From assembly GCA_033063855.1 (NCBI GenBank), contig CP093830.1:12710854-12774853 (forward strand): a DNA stretch of 64,000 nucleotides, read 5' to 3'. The notes under the pieces were generated by a model. It did not search any database, was not told the DNA's origin, and worked only from the letters and a program-made list of their open reading frames with translations. Numbering within the stretch: the stretch's first letter is position 1; each line of letters opens with the position of its first letter. The DNA is from Smittia aterrima. Its lineage: Eukaryota > Arthropoda > Insecta > Diptera > Chironomidae. Both the position numbers and the translations under genes were made by a program. Positions 13,171 to 24,735 of the stretch are shown one piece after another.

Positions 13171-15021
13171 ATGTTACGAAGTTTTCTAAGTTTTCTCTTG
13201 ACTTTGACCTGCATCAGCTGTAAAACTCTTTGGAATCTTCAAGATAATAAGTTGGAGAATTCAATTCTGGCTGACGCAACACAAGGAATCGTTGAAGCTT
13301 TTTTCAAAGAACGTTGCATAACTCTAAATATAATTAGATCAATGGAACCCACGTTCGATGAAGTTGCAACAAAAATTTTGATTGAAAATCGCGGGGGATT
13401 CGCTGTTCGACTTAATACGAAACTCATCGAAAACAGAAAGAAAAAGTTCAACATTGTGATGATTGAAAATATCGAATCGTTCAGGATTTTCAATGAAAAA
13501 GTCAATTCCGATGTTTTCGACTATCGAGGATTTTACTTACTGACGCTCGCAGATGCCAATAAAACGGATATTGAAGAAATATTCATTACTTTGTGGAAGA
13601 AAAAACTTTACAACGTGAATTTACTTTATCGTAAGAATGACACAGCGATTCTCACAACTTTTCTTCCTTTCGGATCAAAGAAGTGCGGAGACACGCGTCC
13701 ACGAACTATCAACACGTTTCGCAATGGCTCATACGAACACAAAAACTTTCGATTCTTCCCAGAAAAGTTTAATAACTTGAAAAGTTGCAGCTTAAAAGTT
13801 TCAACCTACGAAGATGAAGTTGCTGTCATCAGAAACCGAAATAGCGACGGGAGTTTTATCTTTTCCGGATTTGCAATGGATCTTCTCGTCGAACTTTCAA
13901 AGAGTTTGACGTTTCAATTGGAAATTACTTCTGCAGAAGGCGATCAAGCTCTTGAAAGTGCTCTCGGCGAAGTTTTTAAAGGAAATGCAGACATTGCGAT
14001 TGGCAACTACGCTTTGGATCTATCTCGTCTCATTCACGTCGACAGCAGCGACGCTTTTTATAGTTTCCCTTTAGTTTTTGTCATCTCACCTGGAAGCAAG
14101 CTCACTGATCTTGATAAATTGCTTCTACCTTTCCACAGAATTGTTTGGATGCTTCTATCAATTACAATTATAATTGCACTTCTCGTTATTATCATAATTA
14201 ATTTCACTCGGAATGAAGTGAAAGCAATTGTGTTTGGAAGTGAAATTAAATATCCTCTCACTAATTTGATAATTGGAATCCTCGGCGGCTCGCAAACGAA
14301 GTTACCAAAGCGAAGTTTTCCTCGATTTCTTCTCATGATGTTCCTGATATTTTGTTTGATTATGAGAAACGCTTATCAAGGATCTTTATACAAATTTCTT
14401 CAAACCGACAGTCGACACAAAAATGTGCAAACAATCGATGACATGATCGATCAGGAATTTGACATTTACATAAGCAAATCATTCTTTGATCTTTTGGATA
14501 AACAATTGAGATTCATGCAAAGGTGAGTTTCGTTTATTTTCTAATCCAAAGTTATCAGTCTCACGTTTCACAGAACGAAAATCTTCGAAGACAATCAGGA
14601 AAAAATCTTTCTCAACACTTCCCTCTCATCCTTCAATCGAGTGGCTTTCGTCAACACGATGACAAATGTAATCAACGCCAATATGAGAAACAAAGACACG
14701 TTCTCCCACACAGTTTGCAAGGAATATTTACTCACAATGAACATCGTAATGTATTTCCCGAGGAACTTTTATTTAGTCGAAGCGATTAACGAAAAGATTG
14801 GAAAATTCATTTCATCTGGGATCATGAAACATTTGATTGATCGCTATGTGGACATGAAGTATTGGAAAGTGAAAATGGAATTGAATCATGGACCGGAAAA
14901 GCTGAGCTTTGAGCACTTAGAAGGAGCTTTCTTTCTTTGGATGTTATTTTTGGTGGTTTCGTTCGTCGTTTTTTTGCTGGAGCTTTTGATTGGACGCTGC
15001 ACAAACTCAAGACGAGTTTAA
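13171..15021 (+). CDS. Divergent ionotropic receptor (chemosensory IR)
   Basis: Variant ionotropic glutamate receptor of the insect IR family, expected to be a ligand-gated cation channel of chemosensory, probably gustatory, neurons. Coding exons are 13171-14522 and 14574-15021 with a 51-nt intron, giving 599 residues. Residues 1-17 form a signal peptide. A poorly conserved extracellular region is followed by the S1 half of the ligand-binding domain (about 205-320, including FSGFAMDLLVELS). TM1 is at about 325-347 and the pore segment at 350-382 (LTNLIIGILGG). TM2 is at about 383-402 and ends in RNAYQGSLYKFL, typical of divergent IRs. S2 is extracellular and TM3 is at about 570-590, followed by a short basic tail. 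The glutamate-binding residues of true iGluRs are not evident, as in most divergent IRs. I cannot name a Drosophila orthologue. The near single-exon structure fits the species-expanded IR classes. Confidence 0.9.
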
Positions 15022-18000
15022 TCAAATTTCCGCTGTCAACCTCATTTATTTACTCAGGCAACTTCGTTATCAGTCACAGCACGAGTCACTCTTGTAAAAC
15101 TGCTTTTGATGCGTGAAAAACAAAAGGAGCTAAATCTGAGGTTGATTTAATATTTAAAAACAAGTGAGCTTATCCGACGAACACGAATGGCAATGAGAGG
15201 CTGCTCCATGTTAATTATGCAGCTTTCTCTCCTTTTTTTTCTCGTTCGACCAACGCTTTTTTGCCATCGTCAGCAAACGCTGCTATCAAAATAAAATTAA
15301 AAAATTCACACGAGGACGTTCGCTTCGGAGGATGAAAAGGAAGAATATCGCGTTACACTCGACGCTGAATTTTTCATGGCAAAAAATTATTTGTTTCAGG
15401 CTTCATTAGCATACATTCGCTTTGTACATTCACCGACCGAATCACTTCATGCTGAACAATAAATAAATAAACGAACGTGTTCTCTCAAACTCTTGTTGAA
15501 TCGTGTTGAGCTTGCTAACTGAATATTCTTCTCCACGATACAATATGTTAGTTTACTTTGTTCACTTTATTTCGAAGCTGTTCAGCGAAAATTTTCTCAT
15601 GTTGTTTGAATTTGTTTGAGTAATTGGCTTCACTGGAAAAGTTCTGAAAAGCAACGAAATTGTTTCGACTAATTATTTTATAGCTTTCCCAGCAATTCAA
15701 TGTCATTAGAAAATTAAAATTTTAAAAGCTCAACGAGAGCTTTTCAAAGCTTTCAATAAAATGAAATTTTCGATTGACAAACAACTCTCTCATCACTTAA
15801 TCGCATCTGATTTCATGCATGAGCGATCCTCTTACTTATTATCTATTTTGGAAAACATTTTCACTCGCGCAATATTTTTCGAGTCGAGGAGATTGTTTTT
15901 GGCGAATATTCCATTTATTATTTTCAGCTAGTCGACTCGGCCAATTTTCATAAAAACAACAGGCAATTAGGAGTCGAACAATATGTGCAGAAACTCTCGC
16001 TTTATTTCAACAACGATGTTATAGTGCATGTTGTCAAAATGTTAATTCCGTTTCTGCATGTGCACAATATCTGAGGACATTCTGTTCCGAGGCCAATCAA
16101 TTAGAAGTAGACGACGAGATTTTTTAAATTGAGTTTGTCGTTGAAGCTTCAGCAAGCTTATTTTAGTACCGCGGCGGATATTTAGATTTTATCTATGGCC
16201 ACGGCTTAATGCGATTTAATTTCGTTTTCCTTCCTGCATCCTGTAGCTGAGCACATGTAGAGAAGAAGAAAAAAAATTGTATAATGTATCATGAAAATTA
16301 TAGCATCCGGGATATCATCCAACTCCGCTCAAAGCCGCGCAAAATGCGATTTTCTTTCATTCGAGATTTGCAGTTGAGGGAATCGCTGAGGAGGAAAAAA
16401 ATCTTTTCTCTTAGGGACAAAAGCTTCGTAATTTTTCAATCTGAATGCAAATGTGATGGCGGATGCTTACGTTTTATGATAGTTCATAACGAACTTCACC
16501 TGGCGTACGGGCATATTCTGTAGTGGCTGAGAAGCTACGACCACCGCAACTTGTAGAAATCGCTTTAGCTGCAATGATAGAGGAAGGTCTAACAAAGTAT
16601 TATGATTGTTGATCTCTCCCAAAGGAAAAATTCTTTCAAAATGAATAACTTGCTTCAATATTTATTTTTCTGCTTTCATCAAAATCTTCATTTTCTTAAG
16701 GAATCTTCAACTTCGTAATAACTTTTTATGAAATATTCATTTAAGATTTTTGCATTAATCAACTGCGAGAAAGAATTTATAAGAAAGTCTCAGTTTTATT
16801 TACTCTTTGCTTTCGTCGTAGACGCGACAATTCTCATTTGTCGTCAACGAGGTTGAAAAACTTTTTACAAAAAACTTTTAAGAAATGAAATTAATGTTAG
16901 TGCAAGTAAGAAAAGTTTTCTGGTTGAATCAACAATGAAAAAATTCTTTCAGGATCAATGTACAATAGTAATTCGACCCAAATTAAATTATTGAAAATTG
17001 CATTTAATTGAAAATAACTTTTAATGTTGGCAATCTCGCATTGCTTCGCTTCAAATGTAATTAAATTATTAATCTCATAAATTAAATTTACTCGAACAGA
17101 ATAATTTTGCTTATGATTTCATTTCGCATGGTTCGTCTTCATCATTGAACAATACAACGAGCCATTGCGCCACCCGCCACCATCAAATTGCAGAGACGTT
17201 TTCACATGTTGCCTTTAACAAAAGCTCTATGAGAGAACAATGGAAGAGCTTTCGAATTAAGATTGACATTTTGTCAAATTAATTAATGCGACCCGACAGC
17301 AATCAACGATGTTGAGCAAATTGCATGCACTGCTCGTCTAATTAAGTTTCGTTGTGCTGTTGCTGCAATTGTGGGACGTTCGAATCGTTTTGTAGAACGC
17401 CCGATCACCGATCATAATAACAATGCTTGAAGAACTGTGTTGTTCAATCTCGATGGCACTGCCACGATTTCGACAAGCGCAAAACCCATTCGAGCATCAT
17501 TTTCGATGATCAGCAACGAAGCGTTGAAGCGAACTATTTTCATTATGAAGCTTCGCATTTATTTTAATTCAATGTGTCCATAAAATTATGCAAGCACAAT
17601 AACCGAAAATAAAAGTTTTGCAGTTGAAACATAACGAGATTCTCTTGCAATCCAATCAATGTCATTTTATTATCAGCAATGAATGAAGTTGTAAAGGGAT
17701 CGTTGTAAAACATCAATGACTCGAGATTGTCTCAACAATTTTGATTGAATTTCATAAATTGAGTTTCGTTGAGTGAACCCTAAACAAGATTGTCAATATC
17801 TTTCGTAACAATTTGTCAATCATTGTCAATCTTGATTTGATGTAAAACATTCCCAACTGATCCTTTGAACTTAATACTTTTTCGTGAAACATTTGCACTT
17901 CACTCCACTTACGATCGTGCCTCGCAATTAAGTAACTTGAAACCAGATTGAGTCAACCCAGACGTCATAAAATGGCACAAAGTGAATGAGAAATATGGAG

Positions 18001-19319
18001 CATTTCCCTTTCACCATCGACTTCATGACTGGACGAGCTACGTCTTGTGATTGAGAAAAAAAAGAAACGAGCTCTACGGCTAGCCAAATATTTTTCGCAT
18101 GGTTAAAACGATTTGACACATATCATGACGAAAGCAGACGAAAGTTTTTTTACCTCCTAAGCTAACAAAGTCAATGTCAGATCTTGCATAATCCTCCGAT
18201 AGTTCATAAACTTCAACATAAAATTGGATTTAATTATGCTCGACGTTACGGTTCACGGACTTATGAAGCGGGAAGCTTTCAGACATTTCGTCACAAACAG
18301 CGGCAAAGCGTGAAATTCTTTGATCCAGATCAATATCCAAGCACATGCTAGTCGTTATGCTGACTCGCCGATCAGCATTTTTTCTCCTTCGCCTCTCTGC
18401 ATGCCACTAGAGCTCATTAATTTTTTTTCTTTCAAATGTAACAATTATTATTACATCATTCGACGAGCATTAAACTCTTTGCATGTGTTTTCATGTAGAT
18501 TTCAGTGTGGAGCACAGAAAGTTTTTCCATTTGAGGTAATTGATGGTTTCCAAGCAAAAGAGCAAAGCGAATAAGTATTACAAGTTCACACACAACTTCT
18601 TGGACTTTTGAGCTCGCAAAAACGATGCATAAGACTTGCAGTAGCTTAGGAGCACTTTTCTCACTTAAACCGAATCAATTTCCACAGACGATGTCGTTTT
18701 CTAAAGTTGATTTCGTAAAAGAAAACATTTAATAAATCACCCTGAGCCACGCACCAAACAATTTGGTTCATGAAATCTCACAAAAAAAAAATTAAATTGC
18801 TCTTATAACTTCATGGAAATTTTCGTCAAGTAATTAATTTCCGTGCAACGAAGTTTCGCAATCCCGATCAAGAACGATGTTTGTCGATCTCACGAAAAGC
18901 TAATTGAGCTGTCGGAAGCCATCGAGGAAAACGACTGCGCTTAATGATTTCTGGTCTCGCCATCAATTAAACGTCTGCCGATGAAAAGAAAGCCCACCCG
19001 ACTTAACTTAACTGTTATAAAAATGAATTAAAACATTTCGCTCGCATGCAACATTTAGGTTGATGAGGAAGTTCATCAGAGTTCAAACTTTCGTTGTATT
19101 GTGCGAGTGAAGAAGCGCCAAAACAAGAGCATAAGAAATCCCCGAAATCTCATTATCTATTTGCATCCGCCACTAATTTATTTATTTATTTCAATTTCAT
19201 CGCCACCGTGAGCATTGTCGAAGAAGAAAAGATCAACAAAAACCTGCTCTGCGCTACGTTTCGGTAGAGGGAGAGACCAACGAGCAACGAAAACAAAAAG
19301 AGCTTTAAACGTATAACTC
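15022..19319. other. Intergenic region, no gene recognised
   Basis: About 4.3 kb of AT-rich DNA. The open frames present are short, mostly lack ATG starts and have no recognisable motifs or splice-linked partners. No tRNA-like, tandem-repeat or transposon structure was seen by eye. The right end holds the promoter of the vajk-like gene. Confidence 0.5.
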
Positions 19320-19355
19320 TATATAAGACGTGCATTTTCATTTGCTGAATCAGTT
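19320..19355 (+). promoter_or_regulatory. Core promoter (TATA box and initiator) of the vajk-like gene
   Basis: TATATAAG occupies 19320-19327 and an arthropod initiator TCAGTT lies at 19350-19355. The initiator A at 19352 is 32 nt from the first T of the TATA box, the canonical spacing. The predicted 5' UTR would be about 64 nt to the ATG at 19416. TATA promoters are common in strongly and stage-specifically transcribed cuticle genes. Confidence 0.8.
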
Positions 19356-19415
19356 TACTTCTGTTCTTCACTTTTATATTTCCTTTGAGCTGCTAGTGAG
19401 TCAAGTTTAATCACA

Positions 19416-21159
19416 ATGAAGTTTTTGGTACGTACGATCACAAGGATCACAAGTCGATCAAGGATTATTTCAGAAAGTGTCGATTTAAACAAAGAAAGAA
19501 AAAAATGAAATTGAAAGTGCAAAAACATGAAACTGCAAGTGAAATAAAAATCGAAAGACAATTAAAGTGTTTTAATTAATTCAAAAAAGCTCTTAGCCTC
19601 GACCGCAAGAGAATAAACAAAGACATTAAGATTCAATCTCTTGAGTGTTTGCAAGTGCTTGTACTAATAAAAAAATCTCTCATTATGAAAACTTCAGGTG
19701 TTCCTTGGCATCGCATTGATGCTTGTGGGCGTTTTCGCGGAGGAAAAGGCTGCAAAGGATGAGAAAAAGCCTGTCGAAGCTGAAGCCAGCAAGAAGCAAG
19801 AGAAACGTGGATTGTACGAACATGACTTTGGAGGTCATGACTTCAGCGGACATGATTTCGGAGGAAGCCACAGCTTCAGTAACCAAGACTTCGGTGGCCA
19901 TCATGAACATGTTCACCACGAAATTCCCCATCATCAACATCACGAGGAGAAGACTTTGACTGTCGTCAAGAAAATCGGCGTCCCAGTTCCTCACTACAAA
20001 ACTGTTCATGTCCCTCATGTCAAAGAAGTTCATGTTCCATTCCACGTTAAGGTCCCAAAGCCTTATCCAGTTGTCAAGCATGTAAGTTCAGAAAAATAAT
20101 TTTCAATTGAATAAATTAACAAATCAATTTTTTCATTCTCAACACAAAGGTGCCTTATGAAGTCAAGGAAATCGTCAAAGTTCCCGTTCACGTCGACAAA
20201 CCATACCCAGTCGAAAAGGTGAGCAAACATATTTTAAAACCCCCCGAGCGAGCATTCGATCACGTTCATGAAATGTCGATGCGATGTCTCGAGCGAAATG
20301 TCGAGAAGTTAGCAAATTTCACGCAACATACTTTGTTGTGAAAACAAATATTGTTGAGTAAGTGATCGACTTATCTAACGATTTCTTTCTTTAAAGATTG
20401 TGCACTACCCAGTCCATGTTAACGTTGACAAACCAGTCCCCTATGAAGTCAAAGGTAAGAGACGATAACCTTGCGAACGAGATGAAGAATTTCGAAATGT
20501 TATGAAAACAAAATCAAAACGCAACTCGATCTTCTTGACGCTCCCACTTTCACTTTACGCTTAATTAATTAATTTATTTCTTCGCGATTACAGTTCCTCA
20601 ACCATACCCAGTCGTGAAAGAAGTCAAATACCCAGTTGAGGTTAAGGTTCCACAACCGTACCCAGTTGAAAAGACCGTTCACTACCCAGTCGAGAAGATC
20701 GTTCATGTTGATAGACCTTATCCAGTTGAGAAGATTGAACACTATCCAGTCCATGTCAACGTTGATGTCCCACGTCCATACAATGTCGAGAAGCCTTATC
20801 CAGTCTACCACGAAAAGAAGGTCCCAGTGCCAGTCTACAAAGAAGTCAAAGTTCCCGTTCACGTTCATGTTGACAACCCAGTCCCAGTCTACAAGGAAAA
20901 ACGCATCGAAGTTCCAGTGAAAGTTCCTTACAACGTTCCCTATGCAGTCCACAAAGAAGTTCCTTATCCAGTCTACAAGGAAGTGAAATATCCAGTTCAT
21001 GTTCCAGTCGATCGTCCAGTCCCAATTGAAATCGAGAAACATGTCCCACATGTTGTCCACTCCAAGAAGCAATACAAAGTTGAGGTGCCAACTCACAAGG
21101 AAGAGCATTATCATCATGAAGAACACCACGAAGAACATTCTCATGGACACCATTACTAA
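19416..21159 (+). CDS. vajk-like valine/lysine/proline-rich cuticular protein
   Basis: Secreted low-complexity structural protein resembling the insect vajk cuticle family. Exons are 19416-19427, 19698-20081, 20150-20218, 20397-20454 and 20594-21159, in phase, for 362 residues. The first coding exon is only 12 nt (MKFL); a tiny first exon splitting the signal peptide is usual in insect cuticle genes. Signal peptide is MKFLVFLGIALMLVGVFA. It is followed by an acidic/basic stretch, then a G/H/F-rich segment with repeats of GGHDF type (about 45-80). The rest is many diverged copies of P-Y-P-V-x-K and V-P-V-H-V, which could form extended beta or polyproline structures, and the end is a histidine/glutamate-rich tail (EEHYHHEEHHEE). 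No Cys and no chitin-binding R&R consensus are seen. Histidine-rich ends could take part in metal binding or sclerotisation; that is inference. Confidence 0.88.
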
Positions 21160-24100
21160 GTATTTTGTGATAAAAGCTTTTTAAATATTTTATAGAATTG
21201 TTTAAACCTTAAACGTAACTCAGCTTTAATGCCTTTCCCTTTCATTCCTATCCCAATGAATCCTCTTTCTTTCTCTCTCAATCTTCTGTTTCGCAAAAAT
21301 TACCATGACATCATAAAATAATTACAGTAGCATCACATAAACCAACAACATCAAACGAAACAAACCAAATTGAGCGTCTTTCATCTCACAAATCTTTCTC
21401 ATGATGAATCGAATAAATACAATTTTGTAAATTTTAATACAATTAGGTATTTAAAGTGAAAGAAACAAACGAAAAAAAAAACATTGAATGAACGTAAAAA
21501 TAAATGTTTGCCAAAATAAATCAACAAATCGCTTTTTCTTCTTCTTCTCCTCTTCTTTGACTGTTGATAATTAGAGCAATCATGACTAGACACAGTGACC
21601 CAGCAGCTGATCGAGTAACGAATTGTTGCTCAAGTGCAACTTTCATTCATGAAAATGAAATCTTAACCGTTATGAGCTTCTCTTTCAATCCCAGACTTCG
21701 TCTTATGTGCTTTTGCTTCGTTGACCTTAATATTTGCTAAAGAAATCGTTCAACATTATTTTTTCTTCGCTTACATCATCGACGTTTCTTTCGAGAGATT
21801 TAATTTTTTCTAATGTTGCAAAATGCTCTCTAACTGCGACGTTTTATGTTTTTTTTTGCTGGGAAATGTCGTGAAACAAATGAATATCATTTGAATGAGC
21901 TGCAGCTTAGGCTTAATCGGTCTCTTAATGTTATTAATAGGCTCGAAGTCGTCGATACATGACAAACGTGTGACATTATGCAATTAAGATTCACGGGAGT
22001 TGTGCGGGAGTGGCGTTGAAGTTTAACTCTTATTGAGACATTTGATTGAAATAAATTCCACTTGAAACATGAGAAGCCGCACGTCTCCACTTCTTAGAAA
22101 CTTTTCTCGATGATGAATTCTTCAACAAATTCCTGAAATAACTTTGAAAACAAAGTTTTAAAAGTTCAAAGAAATTCTTTCTCAAGTCGGAATGACATGC
22201 AGGAAGACAAACAGCTAACTCATGTAGTAATAGCTTTCGTTTTCGCTACCACAGTTTCTGACACACATTTTGAATTGCACATGATTGTTGAATTGCATCC
22301 TACACTTAATGATATAATAAACCAGTGATCATGAAATCAGAAGAAACAAGATAAACGAGTGGCTGAGTCGGTCACGAATAATCGCTTAGCATGGCGATGT
22401 TTGAATGGAAATCACTTTTCATTCAACAAACTCAATTCATCAAATTCAATTAGAAGATTAACTGAAAGAATGGAAACCTTGGAGGCTATTAAAGCATACG
22501 ATGAGTCGTCGTAAAAACTTTTTGTTAATTTGTTTTGATAATCGATTTCATTTAATTTACCGCCGCTCGCTTCTTCTTCGGTTAGATCCGTCATCAAACT
22601 ATTCTCATTCCTAGTCGACCTTACATCAATGACTTCCTGAAGTGAATCAATCTCTATTTCACATCCTCGTGTTATCCAAGCCCAAGAATTTAGTGGACCA
22701 AACCCACCGGATACAACGACGTTCGGATTCGAAATAAATTAAAGTTTGACGAGATAATTTACTCATGAACTTGATCCGCTCATCTTCTGGGGTTAGGCTT
22801 GCCAAGGTCGTGATGTGGAATCATAATGAGATGTCAAGTAAGCGAACGAATGAATCTCTTTAGCTGCAGCAGTAGCAAGGTAACAGACATTAAAGCAGCT
22901 TTATACTTTTCGGTAAAGCACTCAAAGGCATTAACGACGATCATAAATTTCAAGCCTAATTCACATTTTCATTGTCTCGGCTTCTTCTACGAATAAAAAA
23001 GATCGGCAGACTCATTTTTATATTCAACGATTGTCAACACAGATTTCACGCAATTAATTTGCAGTCGCTTGGAAAAAATGTTTAAATAAAACTTTCAGTT
23101 CTGAACTATTTGCGAACTCAACAAAACCTAAATGGACAAAGTTTCCATGCCACAAACCCATAAATCAATTAACTTCCTTAAACTCCTGCAAAGTCCGATT
23201 AAAGTTCAAATTGTGTTCACCTCCTGCAAACACTAAACTGTCGATTTAAAATCTCCCATCATTGGAAACATACAATTTCGCTACCTTAACTCGAACAAAC
23301 TTTTAATCTTCTTAAGTGCTCGATTCTCTGAAATGAAAAAGTTTCATAAAGTTCAAGCAAAACGTTCGCGTGTAAATCAAAATGTCACATGGATTAAAAT
23401 CAATCGATTTGACATGGATGTCGTGACCGCTGGGTAATAAAAAAAATGTTTCATCGATTTACTTCAAAACCTTAAACTCATTTTGATCAGTCAATTTATC
23501 AGACAATGAGAGAGCCGATGATAATCTTTTGGATTAAATCACGCGGATTTGCAATAAATCAACAAGTGGCTAAGCAATTTTATGTTGTCGATGCAGTTAA
23601 AATTACATAACAAAGTCTTTTAGATAAATCGACTAAAGATCTCCAATCAAATGTTAGTCCAATCTGAAAAGGAAGTGAAATATTTGAGCAATCACTTTAG
23701 AAATCATGTTGCGTGAAAATATTGCAAATTTATTCACACACGAGAGACTTTGGACTTTAATGTTTCTTTGTTACAAGTCGCTTGGGAGATTCAGATAAAA
23801 TTGAGTGTCCGCGAACTTGTTTTGACAATTCCCCAACCTCTCGCAATGAAAAGATAATCTGATATGATCTAATAACGTCAACGCGTGCTTATGTTTGATA
23901 TGTTCGCATGTTGCTAATCCGTTTAGCGCCTAGCGGTTGCGCTTCGTCATTGTTTTCACAATAATTTTGATGAAAATATAATTGATTCAATTATATTAAT
24001 GCAGAATAACGCAACATGACACTTCACGAAAAAGCCTTGCATGCTGTAAAATATTTGCAAAATTGATTTTAATTTTTTTCTGATGAGCGAGTTTATTTTT

Positions 24101-24344
24101 TGTTGTGGAGCTTGAAATTGGTTTTTGAGTTCAATGTCTTCGTAATTTAAAGTAAACAATTTCTATTTCAAATTTCAAGCTTCGAGATCAATGACATTGA
24201 AAATTTATTAGTAGCGTCGTGATTCACATGAAAATGCTAATTGAAGGACATAAAAGGAAGATCATAAATTTATGAAACCTAAAGCAAATAAAATGATTGA
24301 AATCAATGAATCGAATCACAGACGAATAAATTGTTTTCTTTCGA
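21160..24344. other. Intergenic region downstream of the vajk-like gene
   Basis: No coding gene recognised. AATAAA at 21412-21417, about 250 nt after the vajk-like stop codon, is the likely poly(A) signal. A perfect 23-nt AT-rich palindrome lies at 23975-23997. The segment at about 21500-21620 is one of the two stretches with a decayed copy near 24.6 kb. Confidence 0.45.
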
Positions 24345-24735
24345 TTGACCAATATCCAGTTCACGTCAATCTTTGAACCATTAGATAGACAATAACCTTG
24401 GCGAACGAGACAATGTATTTTGAAATCATTTTCGAACGCAATTCGATCTTCTCGACGCTCCCACTTTTACTTTTACTTAACAAATTGTTGAATTGAAATG
24501 CGAAAGGAGATTCCTTGAATTCCTAGCGAAATCCAACCGAGAAAAGTAATAGATCACGTGAAGCCTAATTAAGTTTCGCGTAATCTCTTTTTGCCAAAAT
24601 GAAACAACAAATTATCTTTTTTTTCTCTCCGGCATTTAAATGCCTCGGCTAATTGGAGCAATCATGACATGACAAATTTGACGACCAGCTGATCGAGTGA
24701 AGAAATATTGCCGGAGTGTGACTCCTTGTCACGCG
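24345..24735 (+). pseudogene. Decayed partial duplicate of the vajk-like gene and its 3' flank
   Basis: Two blocks match the vajk-like locus in the same order and orientation. Block one (about 24350-24475) resembles the end of exon 4 plus intron 4 (about 20400-20570). Shared strings include ATAACCTT, GCGAACGAGA and GACGCTCCCACTTT, and a coding-like ATCCAGTTCACGTCAA that corresponds to YPVHVN codons. Block two (about 24590-24730) resembles the 3' flank at about 21505-21640. Shared strings include TTTGCCAAAAT, GAGCAATCATGAC and CAGCTGATCGAGTGA or its near match. Between the blocks the copy has about 110 nt where the functional locus has about 930 nt, so coding exon 5 is missing. The reading frame is destroyed. 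This is best explained as an old tandem duplication followed by deletion. The outer limits are approximate. Confidence 0.8.

Noticed and set aside
19683..20081. Antisense open frame (132 codons, minus) opposite exon 2 of the vajk-like gene
   Set aside because: Same cause: biased codons of the sense strand keep the complement open.
20569..21153. Long antisense open frame (194 codons, minus) opposite the vajk-like gene
   Set aside because: It is the mirror of a repetitive PYPV/VPVHV-coding exon; its W/D/F/N-rich product follows from the sense codons, and it has no splice or promoter support.
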